Below, piece after piece: positions 37,101 through 44,567 of a stretch of DNA of 60,427 nucleotides. Every line of letters starts with the position of its first letter. Positions within the stretch are counted from its first letter, which is position 1. Both the position numbers and the translations under genes were made by a program. Source of the DNA: Lactobacillus sp. S2-2 (GTDB lineage: Bacteria > Bacillota > Bacilli > Lactobacillales > Lactobacillaceae); assembly GCF_021698855.1 (NCBI RefSeq), contig NZ_WWFA01000010.1:1-60427 (forward strand). The letters are read 5' to 3'. The notes below the pieces were generated by a model that saw only the letters and a list, made by a program, of their open reading frames with translations, ran no database searches and was not told the origin of the DNA.

Positions 37101-37277
37101 AATAATCCAGTAGAGATTGCTTCTTCATCATCAGGCCAATCTTTAAGTAATGTTTATTGGAAAAATAATAAACAAATTGCTTTATCTCCAAAAACTAATT
37201 TTAGTACACCTGGTAATTACAGTAATGGGAATAAGGAAAGTCCAGGATTAACCTGGACAGTTATCAGTGGATATTAA
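34170..37277 (+). CDS. giant surface protein with pectate-lyase-like adhesive region, pair B
   Basis: 1035 aa. After a signal peptide (about 1-28) comes a pectate-lyase-like beta-helix region (about 35-520), with VHVKTADEFIDAYL at its start and many short Asn/Gly-rich strands. Next is a carboxypeptidase-regulatory-like or Ig-like segment (about 560-720, NGNVKDDDGNNLKNAYIKI and YALTDDNGNFKFDIP). The C-terminal region (about 760-1035) ends TPGNYSNG...PGLTWTVISGY, resembling the distal WxL motif. A divergent WxL protein tethered through the DUF916 partner upstream is the best reading. No catalytic pectate lyase residues were identified. Confidence 0.85.
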   Translation: MKKYITLLIFSFLFICFYSSNNEVKAATDIDPNQTTVHVKTADEFIDAYLKPYDKSYNPNSDQSGNSNIQKIIVDNDINLNDSSYSRYNDHYTGGINWYWMSVNHNGSLTFDGQGHTVDFGRSNIAPNGSSMQGHNWEFKDIKILGTSFYGPLSLNDKNETVTYNNFTYYGSQLIHTTIDGDKVKIKGDCNINSVPYYKALGKKNYSGLNKDRTVSTDSSSQQNLEVRDVEIMPNATYTGTSYKDNIFELSGNLTVDDGATVNLHPHNWGNTEHTPPWTLYNNSSAIYFSSSSVVNINKNANLNIYNNSDSITINDGSKIDVPSNYKGNISSAIFAYGGSKMNVNDGARINIDSDGTVDTQGDSSDPLIQLNSADINIGKNSEFYINQKSDNNNAYTNDGLVYLKGGNFNISPNGSMNIDSYLKNSKNSNNSYLIDTDGSSVINFDNPKLVNFNTHSNLSKNYIMYSSNNNYINATDFAFSAKGEDAKGEDTSILENSKIPIHRLLYPISGNSVDNNYIRVLGSYEYTKEFYDSLNKMNSKQYREISFTRMPTPVLTLDHSNINDSDESINGNVKDDDGNNLKNAYIKIYVNKNNKDNYFSRNFGINNVFELINANQVLFNKKKKDFPTTSSYKSGDSFKNNTLHSSDFISENSNNQDIFENYISPFTDFNNSSELYEKSKPYYALTDDNGNFKFDIPQSLWELIGSDNLDMQVVATYNFVDSNKFKIKLNSPMQLNLSNSIKNLSNSDSNQGDHKLVDVNQGEEGIGDELEFSTDFTNFSKHIDYKFNYEQPIPLSIDESSIKVNDDGSYKSLKDSSYDYEVKKGNEYKTLILKKIQVNRKKDDNPTIKNIKIKGKLDNKNKKYSSDSIEFNPSVVTDGGNTMQGPDSSISFIDPDGLKISPNDIIFNGSHLFENGLYYASGSNLAVAVKDKRSNRPSLKLTLQQNTKKFTSDSNSSSSFEGELFYKKNNQYVSIFNNPVEIASSSSGQSLSNVYWKNNKQIALSPKTNFSTPGNYSNGNKESPGLTWTVISGY

Positions 37278-37319
37278 AAGATATAATTGAATTAATAAAA
37301 TCATGTATTAAATTTTTTA

Positions 37320-37348
37320 TTGACAAAATTTTAAATAAAAGTTATATT
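37320..37348 (+). promoter_or_regulatory. promoter of the transporter leader transcript
   Basis: TTGACA (37320-37325), 17-bp spacer, TATATT (37343-37348). The start near 37355 lies 26 nt before the leader ORF. Confidence 0.85.
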
Positions 37349-37380
37349 TAGTTAAATAATTTATGAAAAGGGGTGTAATC

Positions 37381-37530
37381 ATGAAAACAATCGCTATTAG
37401 TGGTATGTCAGTAGTAAATAATCAAATCTTTACTATATTGCGACGAAACCGACGAGTAATTTTAAATAATCGTCGAGACTATAATATGGTAAAAGTATCA
37501 AGTATAGCATTGTTGAATGATTTCTCTTAA
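37381..37530 (+). CDS. 49-aa arginine-rich leader peptide of the amino-acid ABC transporter
   Basis: The ORF begins ATG AAA ACA with AAGGGGTG 5 nt upstream and ends TAA at 37528-37530. It contains Arg-Arg-Asn-Arg-Arg (codons at 37441-37455, all Arg codons CGA) and another Arg-Arg (CGT CGA, 37471-37476): six Arg in twelve codons. It matches no protein family I know. It lies inside an RNA that can form alternative hairpins, so it looks like a control peptide whose translation senses arginyl-tRNA supply. The sensing is inference; the ORF, its start signal and the codon cluster are seen. Confidence 0.75.
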   Translation: MKTIAISGMSVVNNQIFTILRRNRRVILNNRRDYNMVKVSSIALLNDFS

Positions 37531-37630
37531 AGTTTATCCAAGAGAATCATTAATAGCTAGTGGAATTGATCAATTGCTTATTGTCTTGGCAAGCTGGGAG
37601 AAATCTGTCTCTATTAATGATTCTTTTTTA
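37516..37630 (+). promoter_or_regulatory. candidate attenuator: mutually exclusive hairpin and terminator
   Basis: Hairpin 1 is AATGATTTCTCTT (37516-37528, containing the end of the leader ORF) with AAGAGAATCATT (37540-37551). Hairpin 2 is AGAATCATTAATAG (37543-37556) with CTATTAATGATTCT (37611-37624) and then a T-run, a 14-bp intrinsic terminator with a 54-nt loop. They share 37543-37551, so only one can form. A ribosome stalled at the Arg codons leaves hairpin 1 free; one that reaches the stop covers its 5' arm and lets the terminator form. Confidence 0.75.
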
Positions 37631-37692
37631 TTAACTAATTTAAATTAATCCTCATTGATACCAGTTTGTCATAGGCTGCAATTGAATAAAAA

Positions 37693-37746
37693 AATCCGAA
37701 TTGATTACATTTTCCAAGAGAATCTGTAATTAATTCGGATTTTTTA
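37693..37746 (+). terminator. second terminator in the transporter leader
   Basis: AATCCGAATTGATTACA / TGTAATTAATTCGGATT (17 bp, one mismatch) is followed by TTTTT, only 24 nt before the transporter start. Its loop repeats CCAAGAGAATC, also found in hairpin 1 of the attenuator, so long-range pairing with the leader stop region is possible. Confidence 0.85.
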
Positions 37747-37770
37747 TTATTTAGAAAAGAGGAGAAAAGA

Positions 37771-39261
37771 ATGAAAAAATTTAATTTTAAAATAATTGGA
37801 ATTATTTTGCTGATGATGGGGGTTATTGGTACATATCAAACAGTTAGTGCGAATTCTGATACATCGCTTCAAAAAGTACAGCAAAAAGGTGAAATTGTGA
37901 TGGGAACGGCTGCTGATTATCCTCCTTTTGAATTTACTAAAAATATTAATGGTAAATCTGGAATTTATGGAGCTGATATTTTATTAGGACAAAAGATTGC
38001 GAAAGATTTAGGCGTTAAATTGTCAGTTAAACCAATGTCTTTTGATTCATTATTAGTTGGATTACAAACTGGAAAAGTAGACATGGTCTTAGCTGGAATG
38101 GGCAATACTCCAGAGAGAAAAAAGAGTGTTAATTTTTCTAAAGATTATTATGATGATCCAAATGTTTTAATTTCTTTGAAAGAAACACCACATTATAAGA
38201 ATAAAAAGGATTTAACTGGAAAAGTAGTTGGAGCACAAACTGGAAGTATTCCATTTAATTTAATTAAAAAACAAAAACAAGTAAAAAAAGTAATGGGCAT
38301 GGAAAGTAACAATGATTTAATTATAGCTTTACAATCTCATAAAGTTGATGCAATTGTACTTGATAAAGCAACCGCACAAGCTTTTATTCAAAATAATGAT
38401 GCTTTAAAGATTGATGAATCTAAATTTTTAGATTCAGGTTCTAAAATGGCAATTGCAATGCAAAAACATTCAAATAGTTTAACAAATGCGGTCAATAAAA
38501 CAGTTAATAATGTAAATAAACATGACTTATATAATAAAGAATTTCTTCCAGCTGCTGGAGCAGTCTTAAATGGTCCAAAAAAAGGAAAAGGACCACATGG
38601 ACCAAAACATAATCAAGGAAATCCTAATTCAATGTGGAATTATAAAGGTTACTTTATTTCAGGAATGATTTATACAATTGTTATTTCATTAATTGCAACC
38701 TTCTTTGGATTTATTATTGGAACTGCTCTGGCATTGCTTAGAATGGTTAAAAATAAATTGATTAAGGGAACTGTAATTGGTTTTGTTGAATTTATTCGTG
38801 GAACCCCATTGATGATTCAAATTATGTTTGTATATTTTGGGATTGGAGTTTTTGTTAATATCCCAGCTGTCTTTGCCGGAATTATTGCAATTTCAATTAA
38901 TTCAGGAGCGTATGTAGCGGAAATTATCAGAAGTGGAATTGATTCAATTGATACAGGGCAAACTGAAGCCTCACGTTCACTTGGAATGTCTAAAAAGAAT
39001 ACTATGAGATTCATTATTTTACCTCAAGCATTAAAGAATATTTGGCCAGCACTAGGAAATGAATTTGTTTCATTAATTAAGGAAAGTTCCATTGTTTCTA
39101 TTATTGGAGTAACTGATTTAATTTACCAACTTAAAATTGTTCAATCAGATACTTATCGTGGAGTAATGCCAATTTTTGTATCTATGATTTTATACTTTGT
39201 TATGACCTTTACTGCTTCAACTATTATGAAAGTTATCGAAAGGAAGATGTCACATGACTAA
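37771..39261 (+). CDS. amino-acid ABC transporter, fused substrate-binding and permease protein
   Basis: 496 aa: signal/anchor helix (about 1-27), a type-2 substrate-binding domain (about 33-265, VMGTAADYPPFEFT and MSFDSLLVGLQTGKVDMVLAGM), a Gly/Lys/His linker, and an ArtQ/GlnP/HisM-type permease (about 290-495) with the EAA loop EASRSLGMSKKNTMRFIILPQALKN. This is the GlnP architecture with one binding domain. Substrate cannot be read with certainty; the Arg-rich leader points to arginine. AAGAGGAG precedes the ATG, and it overlaps the ATPase gene by 8 nt. Confidence 0.93.
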   Translation: MKKFNFKIIGIILLMMGVIGTYQTVSANSDTSLQKVQQKGEIVMGTAADYPPFEFTKNINGKSGIYGADILLGQKIAKDLGVKLSVKPMSFDSLLVGLQTGKVDMVLAGMGNTPERKKSVNFSKDYYDDPNVLISLKETPHYKNKKDLTGKVVGAQTGSIPFNLIKKQKQVKKVMGMESNNDLIIALQSHKVDAIVLDKATAQAFIQNNDALKIDESKFLDSGSKMAIAMQKHSNSLTNAVNKTVNNVNKHDLYNKEFLPAAGAVLNGPKKGKGPHGPKHNQGNPNSMWNYKGYFISGMIYTIVISLIATFFGFIIGTALALLRMVKNKLIKGTVIGFVEFIRGTPLMIQIMFVYFGIGVFVNIPAVFAGIIAISINSGAYVAEIIRSGIDSIDTGQTEASRSLGMSKKNTMRFIILPQALKNIWPALGNEFVSLIKESSIVSIIGVTDLIYQLKIVQSDTYRGVMPIFVSMILYFVMTFTASTIMKVIERKMSHD

Positions 39262-39994
39262 TCAATTATTAAAAATTGAAAATTTAACTAAAAAATACAA
39301 AGAAGTTCCTGTTTTAAATCAAATTAATGCAGAAGTTAATTCTGGTGATGTGATTACTTTAATTGGTCCATCTGGAGCTGGAAAAAGTACTTTATTACGT
39401 TGTCTCAATTTATTAGAAAAGCCAACTGATGGAATTGTAAGTTTTGATGGTGAAAATATTATTAGTTATCATGATAATCAATTAGATCAAATTAGAACGG
39501 AAATGGGGATGGTATTTCAACAATTTAATTTATTTCCTCATTTAACAGTTTTAGAAAATATTAAATTAGCTCCAATGAAAGTAAAAAATAAATCTGAAGA
39601 TGAAGCTTCCAATAAAGCTTATGAATTATTAAAGATGGTGGGATTATCAGATAAAGCTAATGTATATCCTAAAAGTTTATCTGGTGGACAAGCTCAAAGA
39701 ATTGCGATTGCAAGAGCACTTGCAATGGAACCTAAATTAATGCTATTTGATGAACCGACTTCAGCACTTGATCCAGAAATGGTAGGAGAAGTTTTACAAG
39801 TTATGAACCAATTGGCTGATAATGGGATGACTATGATTGTAGTTACTCATGAGATGAATTTTGCTAAAAATGTTGCTAACCAAGTCTGGTTTATGTCAGA
39901 TCATCAAATTGAAGAAAAAGCTGATCCCAAAGAATTCTTTGCTAATCCTAAAACTGAAAATGCTAAGAAGTTCTTAAATAATCTATTAGTATAG
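39254..39994 (+). CDS. amino-acid ABC transporter ATPase
   Basis: A 246-aa polar-amino-acid-type ATPase: Walker A GPSGAGKST, Q-loop MVFQQFNLFPHLT, signature LSGGQAQRIAIARAL, Walker B LMLFDEPTSALDP and the switch His in VVTHEM. It overlaps the permease gene by 8 nt and completes the transporter. There is no terminator after it; the second, decayed transporter unit begins 13 nt later. Confidence 0.96.
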   Translation: MTNQLLKIENLTKKYKEVPVLNQINAEVNSGDVITLIGPSGAGKSTLLRCLNLLEKPTDGIVSFDGENIISYHDNQLDQIRTEMGMVFQQFNLFPHLTVLENIKLAPMKVKNKSEDEASNKAYELLKMVGLSDKANVYPKSLSGGQAQRIAIARALAMEPKLMLFDEPTSALDPEMVGEVLQVMNQLADNGMTMIVVTHEMNFAKNVANQVWFMSDHQIEEKADPKEFFANPKTENAKKFLNNLLV

Positions 39995-40007
39995 AAAGGT
40001 GTAAATT

Positions 40008-40082
40008 ATGAAAACAATTGCTATTCAATATCTGTCAGTAATAGGTAACCAATCTTTTACTGCATTGCGACGAATCCGATGA
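40008..40082 (+). pseudogene. truncated leader peptide of the second transporter unit
   Basis: Homologous to the 49-codon leader at 37381 and with the same GAAAGGTG start signal, but it stops after 24 codons: the sequence reads Arg-Arg-Ile-Arg then TGA (40080-40082), where copy 1 continues Arg-Val. The remaining reading frame downstream still aligns, with CGC CGA and the TTCTCTTAA end. With the early stop, ribosomes would release far from the attenuator hairpin, which should change its control. Confidence 0.7.
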
Positions 40083-40142
40083 GTACTTTCAAATAATCGC
40101 CGAGATTCTAACATGGTAAAAGTATCAAGAATAGCATTGTTG

Positions 40143-40256
40143 AATGGTTTCTCTTAAAATTAATAAGAGAATCATTAAATAGCTAGCGGAATTGATCAAT
40201 TGCTTTTAATCTTGGCAAGCTGGGAGAAATCCGTCGCTATTAATGATTCTTTTTTA
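40143..40256 (+). promoter_or_regulatory. second copy of the attenuator structure
   Basis: Hairpin 1 is AATGGTTTCTCTT (40143-40155) with AAGAGAATCATT (40165-40176); the A-to-G change is tolerated as a G·U pair. The terminator is AGAATCATTAAATAG (40168-40182) with CTATTAATGATTCT (40237-40250) and a T-run. The loop motif CTTGGCAAGCTGGGAGAAAT is identical to copy 1, which suggests it has its own function. Confidence 0.7.
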
Positions 40257-40318
40257 TTACCTAAATTAAAGTAATCCACATTGATACCAGTTTGTCATAG
40301 TTTGCAATTGAATAAAGA

Positions 40319-40372
40319 AATCCGAATTGATTACATTTTCCAAGAGAATCTGTAATTAATTCGGATTTTTTA
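40319..40372 (+). terminator. second terminator in leader copy 2
   Basis: Identical in sequence to the terminator at 37693-37746. It lies 24 nt before the decayed permease gene. Confidence 0.85.
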
Positions 40373-40396
40373 TTATTTAGAAAAGAGGAGAAAAGA

Positions 40397-41884
40397 ATGA
40401 AAAAATTTAATTTTAAAATAATTGGAATTATTTTGCTGATGATGGGGTTTATTGGTACATATCAAACAGTTAGTGCGAATTCTGATACATCGCTTCAAAA
40501 AGTACAGCAAAAAGGTGAAATTGTGATGGGAACGGCTGCTGATTATCCTCCTTTTGAGTTTAAGAAAACAATTAATAGTACAACAAAGATGTATGGTACT
40601 GATGTAATGTTGGGTCAAAGAATTGCGAAAAACCTGGGAGTTAAGTTAAAAATTAAAACAATGCCGTTTGATTCTTTGATTGTTGGTATGCAAACTGGAA
40701 AGATAGATATGATTTTAGCTGGAATGGATACTACGCCAGAAATACCTAGAAATGTTAATTTTTCAATTGATTATTATGATGATCCAAATATAATTGTAAC
40801 CACAAGTGATGGAAAAAATATTAATAATAAAACAAATTTAAAAGGTGTTTTATTAGGAGCACAAACTGGAAGTATGCAATATAATTTAGCTAAAAAACAA
40901 AAAAATATTGATAAATTAACTGGATTTGAAACTAATAATAACATTATTTTGGCATTAAAAAGCAAAAAAATTGATTGAGCAGTTATGGATAAAACAAGAG
41001 CTAAAATGTTTGTTCAAAATGATAATTCATTAAAATTAAGTAAATTAGAATTTGAAAATGGAACAAAGATGGCTGCAGCTTTTCCAAAAAAAGCAAATAC
41101 ATTAACTAAAAAGGTTAATAAGATTATAAGAAAAGTAAATGATGAAAAATTATATGATAATAAATACATGACAACTTCAATTAATATTTTAAATGATAAT
41201 AAATCAGATCAAGGGAAATTAAAATTAATTAAAAAAAGCAATGAAGAAAATTCAATGTGGAATTATAAAAGATATTTTATTTCAGGAATGATGTATACAA
41301 TTCTAATTTCATTAAATTCAATCTTGTTTGGTTTTATTTTTGGAATGCTATTAGTAATTGTTAGAATGTTTAAAAGTAAAATAATTAAAGGAATTGTAAT
41401 TAGTTTTATTGAATTTATTAGAGGAACTCCTTTAATGGTTCAAATTATGTTTGTTTATTTTGGATTAGGAATTTTTGTTAATATTTCTGCTATAATTGCT
41501 GGAATTATAGCCATTTCTATTAATTCAGGATCTTATATTGCAGAAATTATTAGAGGAGGAATTAATTCAATAGATGTTGGACAAAAAGAAGCTGCGAGAT
41601 CTCTTGGTATTTCGAAAAAACGACAATGCAATTTATCATTTTACCTCAAGCCTTTAAAAATATTTGGCCAGCATTAGGGAATGAATTTATTTCATTAATT
41701 AAAGAAAGTTCAATTGTTTCAATTAATTGGAGTAACTGATTTAATTTACCAACTTAAAATTGTGCAATCTAATACATACCGCGGAGTGATGCCAATTTTT
41801 ATTGCAATGATTTTATATTTTATAATGACTTTTACTGTTTCAATTATTATGAAAATTATTGAAAGAAAGATGTTAAACGAATAA
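40397..41884 (+). pseudogene. decayed duplicate of the substrate-binding/permease gene
   Basis: It aligns along its whole length with the gene at 37771 but is broken three times. There is an in-frame TGA at 40977-40979 after Lys-Ile-Asp, a frameshift near 41625-41632 (AAAAAACGACAATG, where copy 1 has AAAAAGAATACTATG), and a second frameshift near 41722 (TCAATTAATTGGAG for TCTATTATTGGAG). The TAA is at 41882-41884. The first ~235 nt of the aligned region are almost identical to copy 1, while the rest is clearly diverged. A transporter component is not made from it. Confidence 0.9.
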
Positions 41885-41957
41885 TAAACTATAAAAATAT
41901 ATAAGATTATTAATTTGAATAATAGTGTAATTAACATTATTTTATTAACTAACAAAA

Positions 41958-42021
41958 TAATTCTTTTGCTAATCCTAAAACTGAAAATGCTAAGAAGTTC
42001 TTAAATAATCTATTGGTGTAA
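41958..42021 (+). pseudogene. remnant of the duplicated ABC ATPase gene (last ~20 codons)
   Basis: TTTTGCTAATCCTAAAACTG and the following ~40 nt match the 3' end of the ATPase gene at 39930-39994, ending CTATTGGTGTAA. The other ~680 nt of the ATPase are missing, so the duplicated unit lost most of its ATPase by deletion. This shows the original duplication covered leader, permease and ATPase. Confidence 0.85.
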
Positions 42022-42143
42022 CTTTTCACTTGATTTTAATACAAATTAATAGATTTATTGATTTGTTATGATAAAATCAATTTATAAGGTGTTAAATGAG
42101 TTTAAATTATTTTATATCTTATATTTTAAGGAGAGTGATATTA

Positions 42144-42380
42144 ATGCAAAAAACAAAAAGGTATATTGTTATTATGTTTTTTATAATTTTATCAGTATTG
42201 TTAGGTATGACATTTATAAATGTTAAAGCTGATAATAACAATACCTCTTCATATAATAATCAGGTAGAAAAAAATAATACTCATGAAAAAAATCAACAGA
42301 AATCTGATGCTCATTTTTCTGCAAGTAAAAGATATGTTGTTTTAAATGATAAATCAATGTCTTTTAACCCAGGAGAATAG
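42144..42380 (+). CDS. small secreted protein of unknown function
   Basis: 78 aa. A signal peptide (VIMFFIILSVLLGMTFINVKA) is followed by an Asn/Lys/Gln-rich mature part of ~50 residues ending MSFNPGE. The ATG at 42144 follows AAGGAGAG. The stop lies 5 nt before the LRR protein gene, whose ribosome binding site (GGAGAA) is inside this ORF, so the two are translationally coupled. It could be a modifier or remnant of the adhesin. No family recognised. Confidence 0.65.
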   Translation: MQKTKRYIVIMFFIILSVLLGMTFINVKADNNNTSSYNNQVEKNNTHEKNQQKSDAHFSASKRYVVLNDKSMSFNPGE

Positions 42381-42385
42381 CTTAT

Positions 42386-44419
42386 ATGAAAAAAAAACAA
42401 TTTTTAAATTTAAAATTATTAATATTTGTATTGCCGATTTTTTTATTATTTTTAGGAAATAATCCAATTAATGCTAGTGATGATGTTGATTCATGGATGC
42501 CAAATAAAGACTTTCAAAATTTAGTTTTAAATAATATGAAAGATCAAAAGATTGATGTGGATTCAACTAAGGATATAACTAAGTCAAAAATGAATAAATT
42601 GCATTACCTTAGAAATACATTTCGTGATAAGAACGGCCATATTTTTCATGATGATTTATTAGCTGGTGGAAATAAGTCTGGAATTGATTCATATTCTATT
42701 GAAGGAATTCAGTATGCTAAAAATTTAAATGAATTACAATTATCTAGTAATTTAAATTATGGTAAAGGTGCTTATGTTGGTGATATAACTGATGTTAGCC
42801 CTATCAAAGATTTACTAAAATTAGAATATGTATCTTTATATGGAAATCGAATTACTAATATTGACCCAATTATTAATTTACAAAATAATGGTTCTTTAAA
42901 GTATTTAGATATCATTAATAATTCAATTTCTGATTTTTCAAAATTAGATTTAAGTAAATATAATAATGATGATATTCCGGCTAATAATTATGATATATTT
43001 TCCTATAACGTTATTCATATGAATAATCCGGCCTATTATGATCAAAATATAGTAACTAGAGCAGTCAAAGTTGACAAAAATAATCCTAATTATCAATTTG
43101 ATTTTAATAAGTTTGTTAAATTACCTAATGTAGTTAATCCAATAGGAGTTAGTCCACAGAACTATCTTTTGTTGAAGCAAAATAAATTAGGTGATAGACA
43201 TCTATGGCCATATGTTAATGGAGCAAATTCAGTTCAAAGGATGGATGGAGAAAAAACTGGAATTAATTTTGTTAATTTAAAAAATCAAGAATATAATCCA
43301 GATAAAACTATAACTGCACCTGGTTTTAAAAATATAAAACTTCCTTACAAAAATTATATGATTGTTAAGGGTGGAATATCTAACGAGAATTTTATTGTTA
43401 TACCTTATAATTTTGTTGATCACGGAACTGTTAATGTTCACTATAAGGATATTTATGGTAACAAAATTAGTGAAGATGAACAACTAACTGGTAAAATTGG
43501 TAGTGATTATGAAACCCATTCTAAAAATATTCCAGGTTATTATTTGGAACGAGTAGAAGGAAATGAAAAAGGAAAATTTACTGCTGAAGATATTGATGTA
43601 ACTTATCGTTATAATATTATTCATGATAATAATGGAGGTAATGGTAACGATAACGGAAGTAATGGAAATTCTTCTAATGGTGGTAATACCAATAATGGAG
43701 GTAATAACTGGAATCCATTACCAAAGCCTAAACATTTTAAGCCTTTTGCAATATATGCTATGAAACATATTTACATGTATAAAAATAAGACTTTCAAAAG
43801 AAATGAAAGAATTGCCGATTATCATAATAAGCCAAGAATTAAACGACCAATGTTCGTTGTTTATGGAACAGCAGTTTCTAATAAGCAAAGAGTTAGATAT
43901 TTAGTTCGTGATGTTAACCATCATTCAAAAACTTATAACAAACGTGGATACATTACTAATAATTATCCTTACACAAGATTAGCTTATTACCAAGGTATGC
44001 ATAAAAAATTTACTGTAATTAATCCTAATGGAGTTAATTCATATAAAAATAAAAACTTAACTAAGAAAGTAAAAAATTATAAACAAGGTACAGTATTAAA
44101 GGTTAAGAAGATTGTTAAATATAATTTAACTACTCGATATGTTTTAAATAATGGTAGATATATTACGGGGAATCGTAAACTTGTAATTATGCATAACAGA
44201 AAACAAGTTAAGAAAATTAAAACAAAACATTCAATTTATCTATATAAAGATAATGAATTGAAGCATAAAATTAAAAAAATAAGCAAAAATAAGTATATTA
44301 ATGTTAGAGGTTTTGATTACTCTAAAGAAAACAATATGAAACTTAAAGGAACTAAACGTTATCGTATTAGTGGTGGGTATATAACTGCTAACAAAAAGTT
44401 TATTAAAGTGATTAAATAA
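42386..44419 (+). CDS. surface adhesin with leucine-rich repeats, MucBP domain and DUF5776-type wall-binding repeats
   Basis: 677 aa: signal peptide (about 1-29), a short LRR block (about 95-190, LNELQLSSNL, LEYVSLYGNRITNIDPI, LKYLDIINNSIS), a MucBP domain (about 350-410, VNVHYKDIYGNKISEDEQL and GYYLERV), an Asn/Gly linker (about 415-445), and a strongly basic C-terminus (about 455-677) with at least two DUF5776/S-layer-like repeats (YVLNNGRYITGNRKLVI). The layout suggests non-covalent wall attachment and binding of mucin or host glycans. No LPxTG is present. Confidence 0.85.
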   Translation: MKKKQFLNLKLLIFVLPIFLLFLGNNPINASDDVDSWMPNKDFQNLVLNNMKDQKIDVDSTKDITKSKMNKLHYLRNTFRDKNGHIFHDDLLAGGNKSGIDSYSIEGIQYAKNLNELQLSSNLNYGKGAYVGDITDVSPIKDLLKLEYVSLYGNRITNIDPIINLQNNGSLKYLDIINNSISDFSKLDLSKYNNDDIPANNYDIFSYNVIHMNNPAYYDQNIVTRAVKVDKNNPNYQFDFNKFVKLPNVVNPIGVSPQNYLLLKQNKLGDRHLWPYVNGANSVQRMDGEKTGINFVNLKNQEYNPDKTITAPGFKNIKLPYKNYMIVKGGISNENFIVIPYNFVDHGTVNVHYKDIYGNKISEDEQLTGKIGSDYETHSKNIPGYYLERVEGNEKGKFTAEDIDVTYRYNIIHDNNGGNGNDNGSNGNSSNGGNTNNGGNNWNPLPKPKHFKPFAIYAMKHIYMYKNKTFKRNERIADYHNKPRIKRPMFVVYGTAVSNKQRVRYLVRDVNHHSKTYNKRGYITNNYPYTRLAYYQGMHKKFTVINPNGVNSYKNKNLTKKVKNYKQGTVLKVKKIVKYNLTTRYVLNNGRYITGNRKLVIMHNRKQVKKIKTKHSIYLYKDNELKHKIKKISKNKYINVRGFDYSKENNMKLKGTKRYRISGGYITANKKFIKVIK

Positions 44420-44430
44420 AAATATTAATA

Positions 44431-44464
44431 AAAACCATAGTTAAATTTAACTATGGTTTTTTAT
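44431..44464 (+). terminator. terminator after the LRR adhesin gene
   Basis: AAAACCATAGTTAAA / TTTAACTATGGTTTT, a 15-bp perfect stem with almost no loop, followed by TTATT. Confidence 0.85.
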
Positions 44465-44567
44465 TAAATATAATAATGAAGGCCTTTTTAATTTATTGTC
44501 TTAAGGTATTATGGTATGTTTATAATAACTATATAATTATTTATTAATAAAAATAGGTCTATATATT

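Noticed and set aside
34170-37277. Active pectate lyase
   Set aside because: Only the beta-helix-like strand pattern is seen, with no recognisable catalytic Arg/Asp/Lys set. The protein fits an adhesive surface role.
37381-37746. Transporter leader as a T-box or a known amino-acid riboswitch
   Set aside because: There is no T-box core (TGGNACC/GGGTGG), no specifier stem, and no match to lysine, glycine or glutamine riboswitch consensus motifs that I know. The Arg-codon ORF explains the layout better.
40397-41884. Programmed read-through or frameshifting in the second permease gene
   Set aside because: There are three separate lesions without slippery sites, and the ATPase partner is deleted. 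Ordinary decay is simpler.
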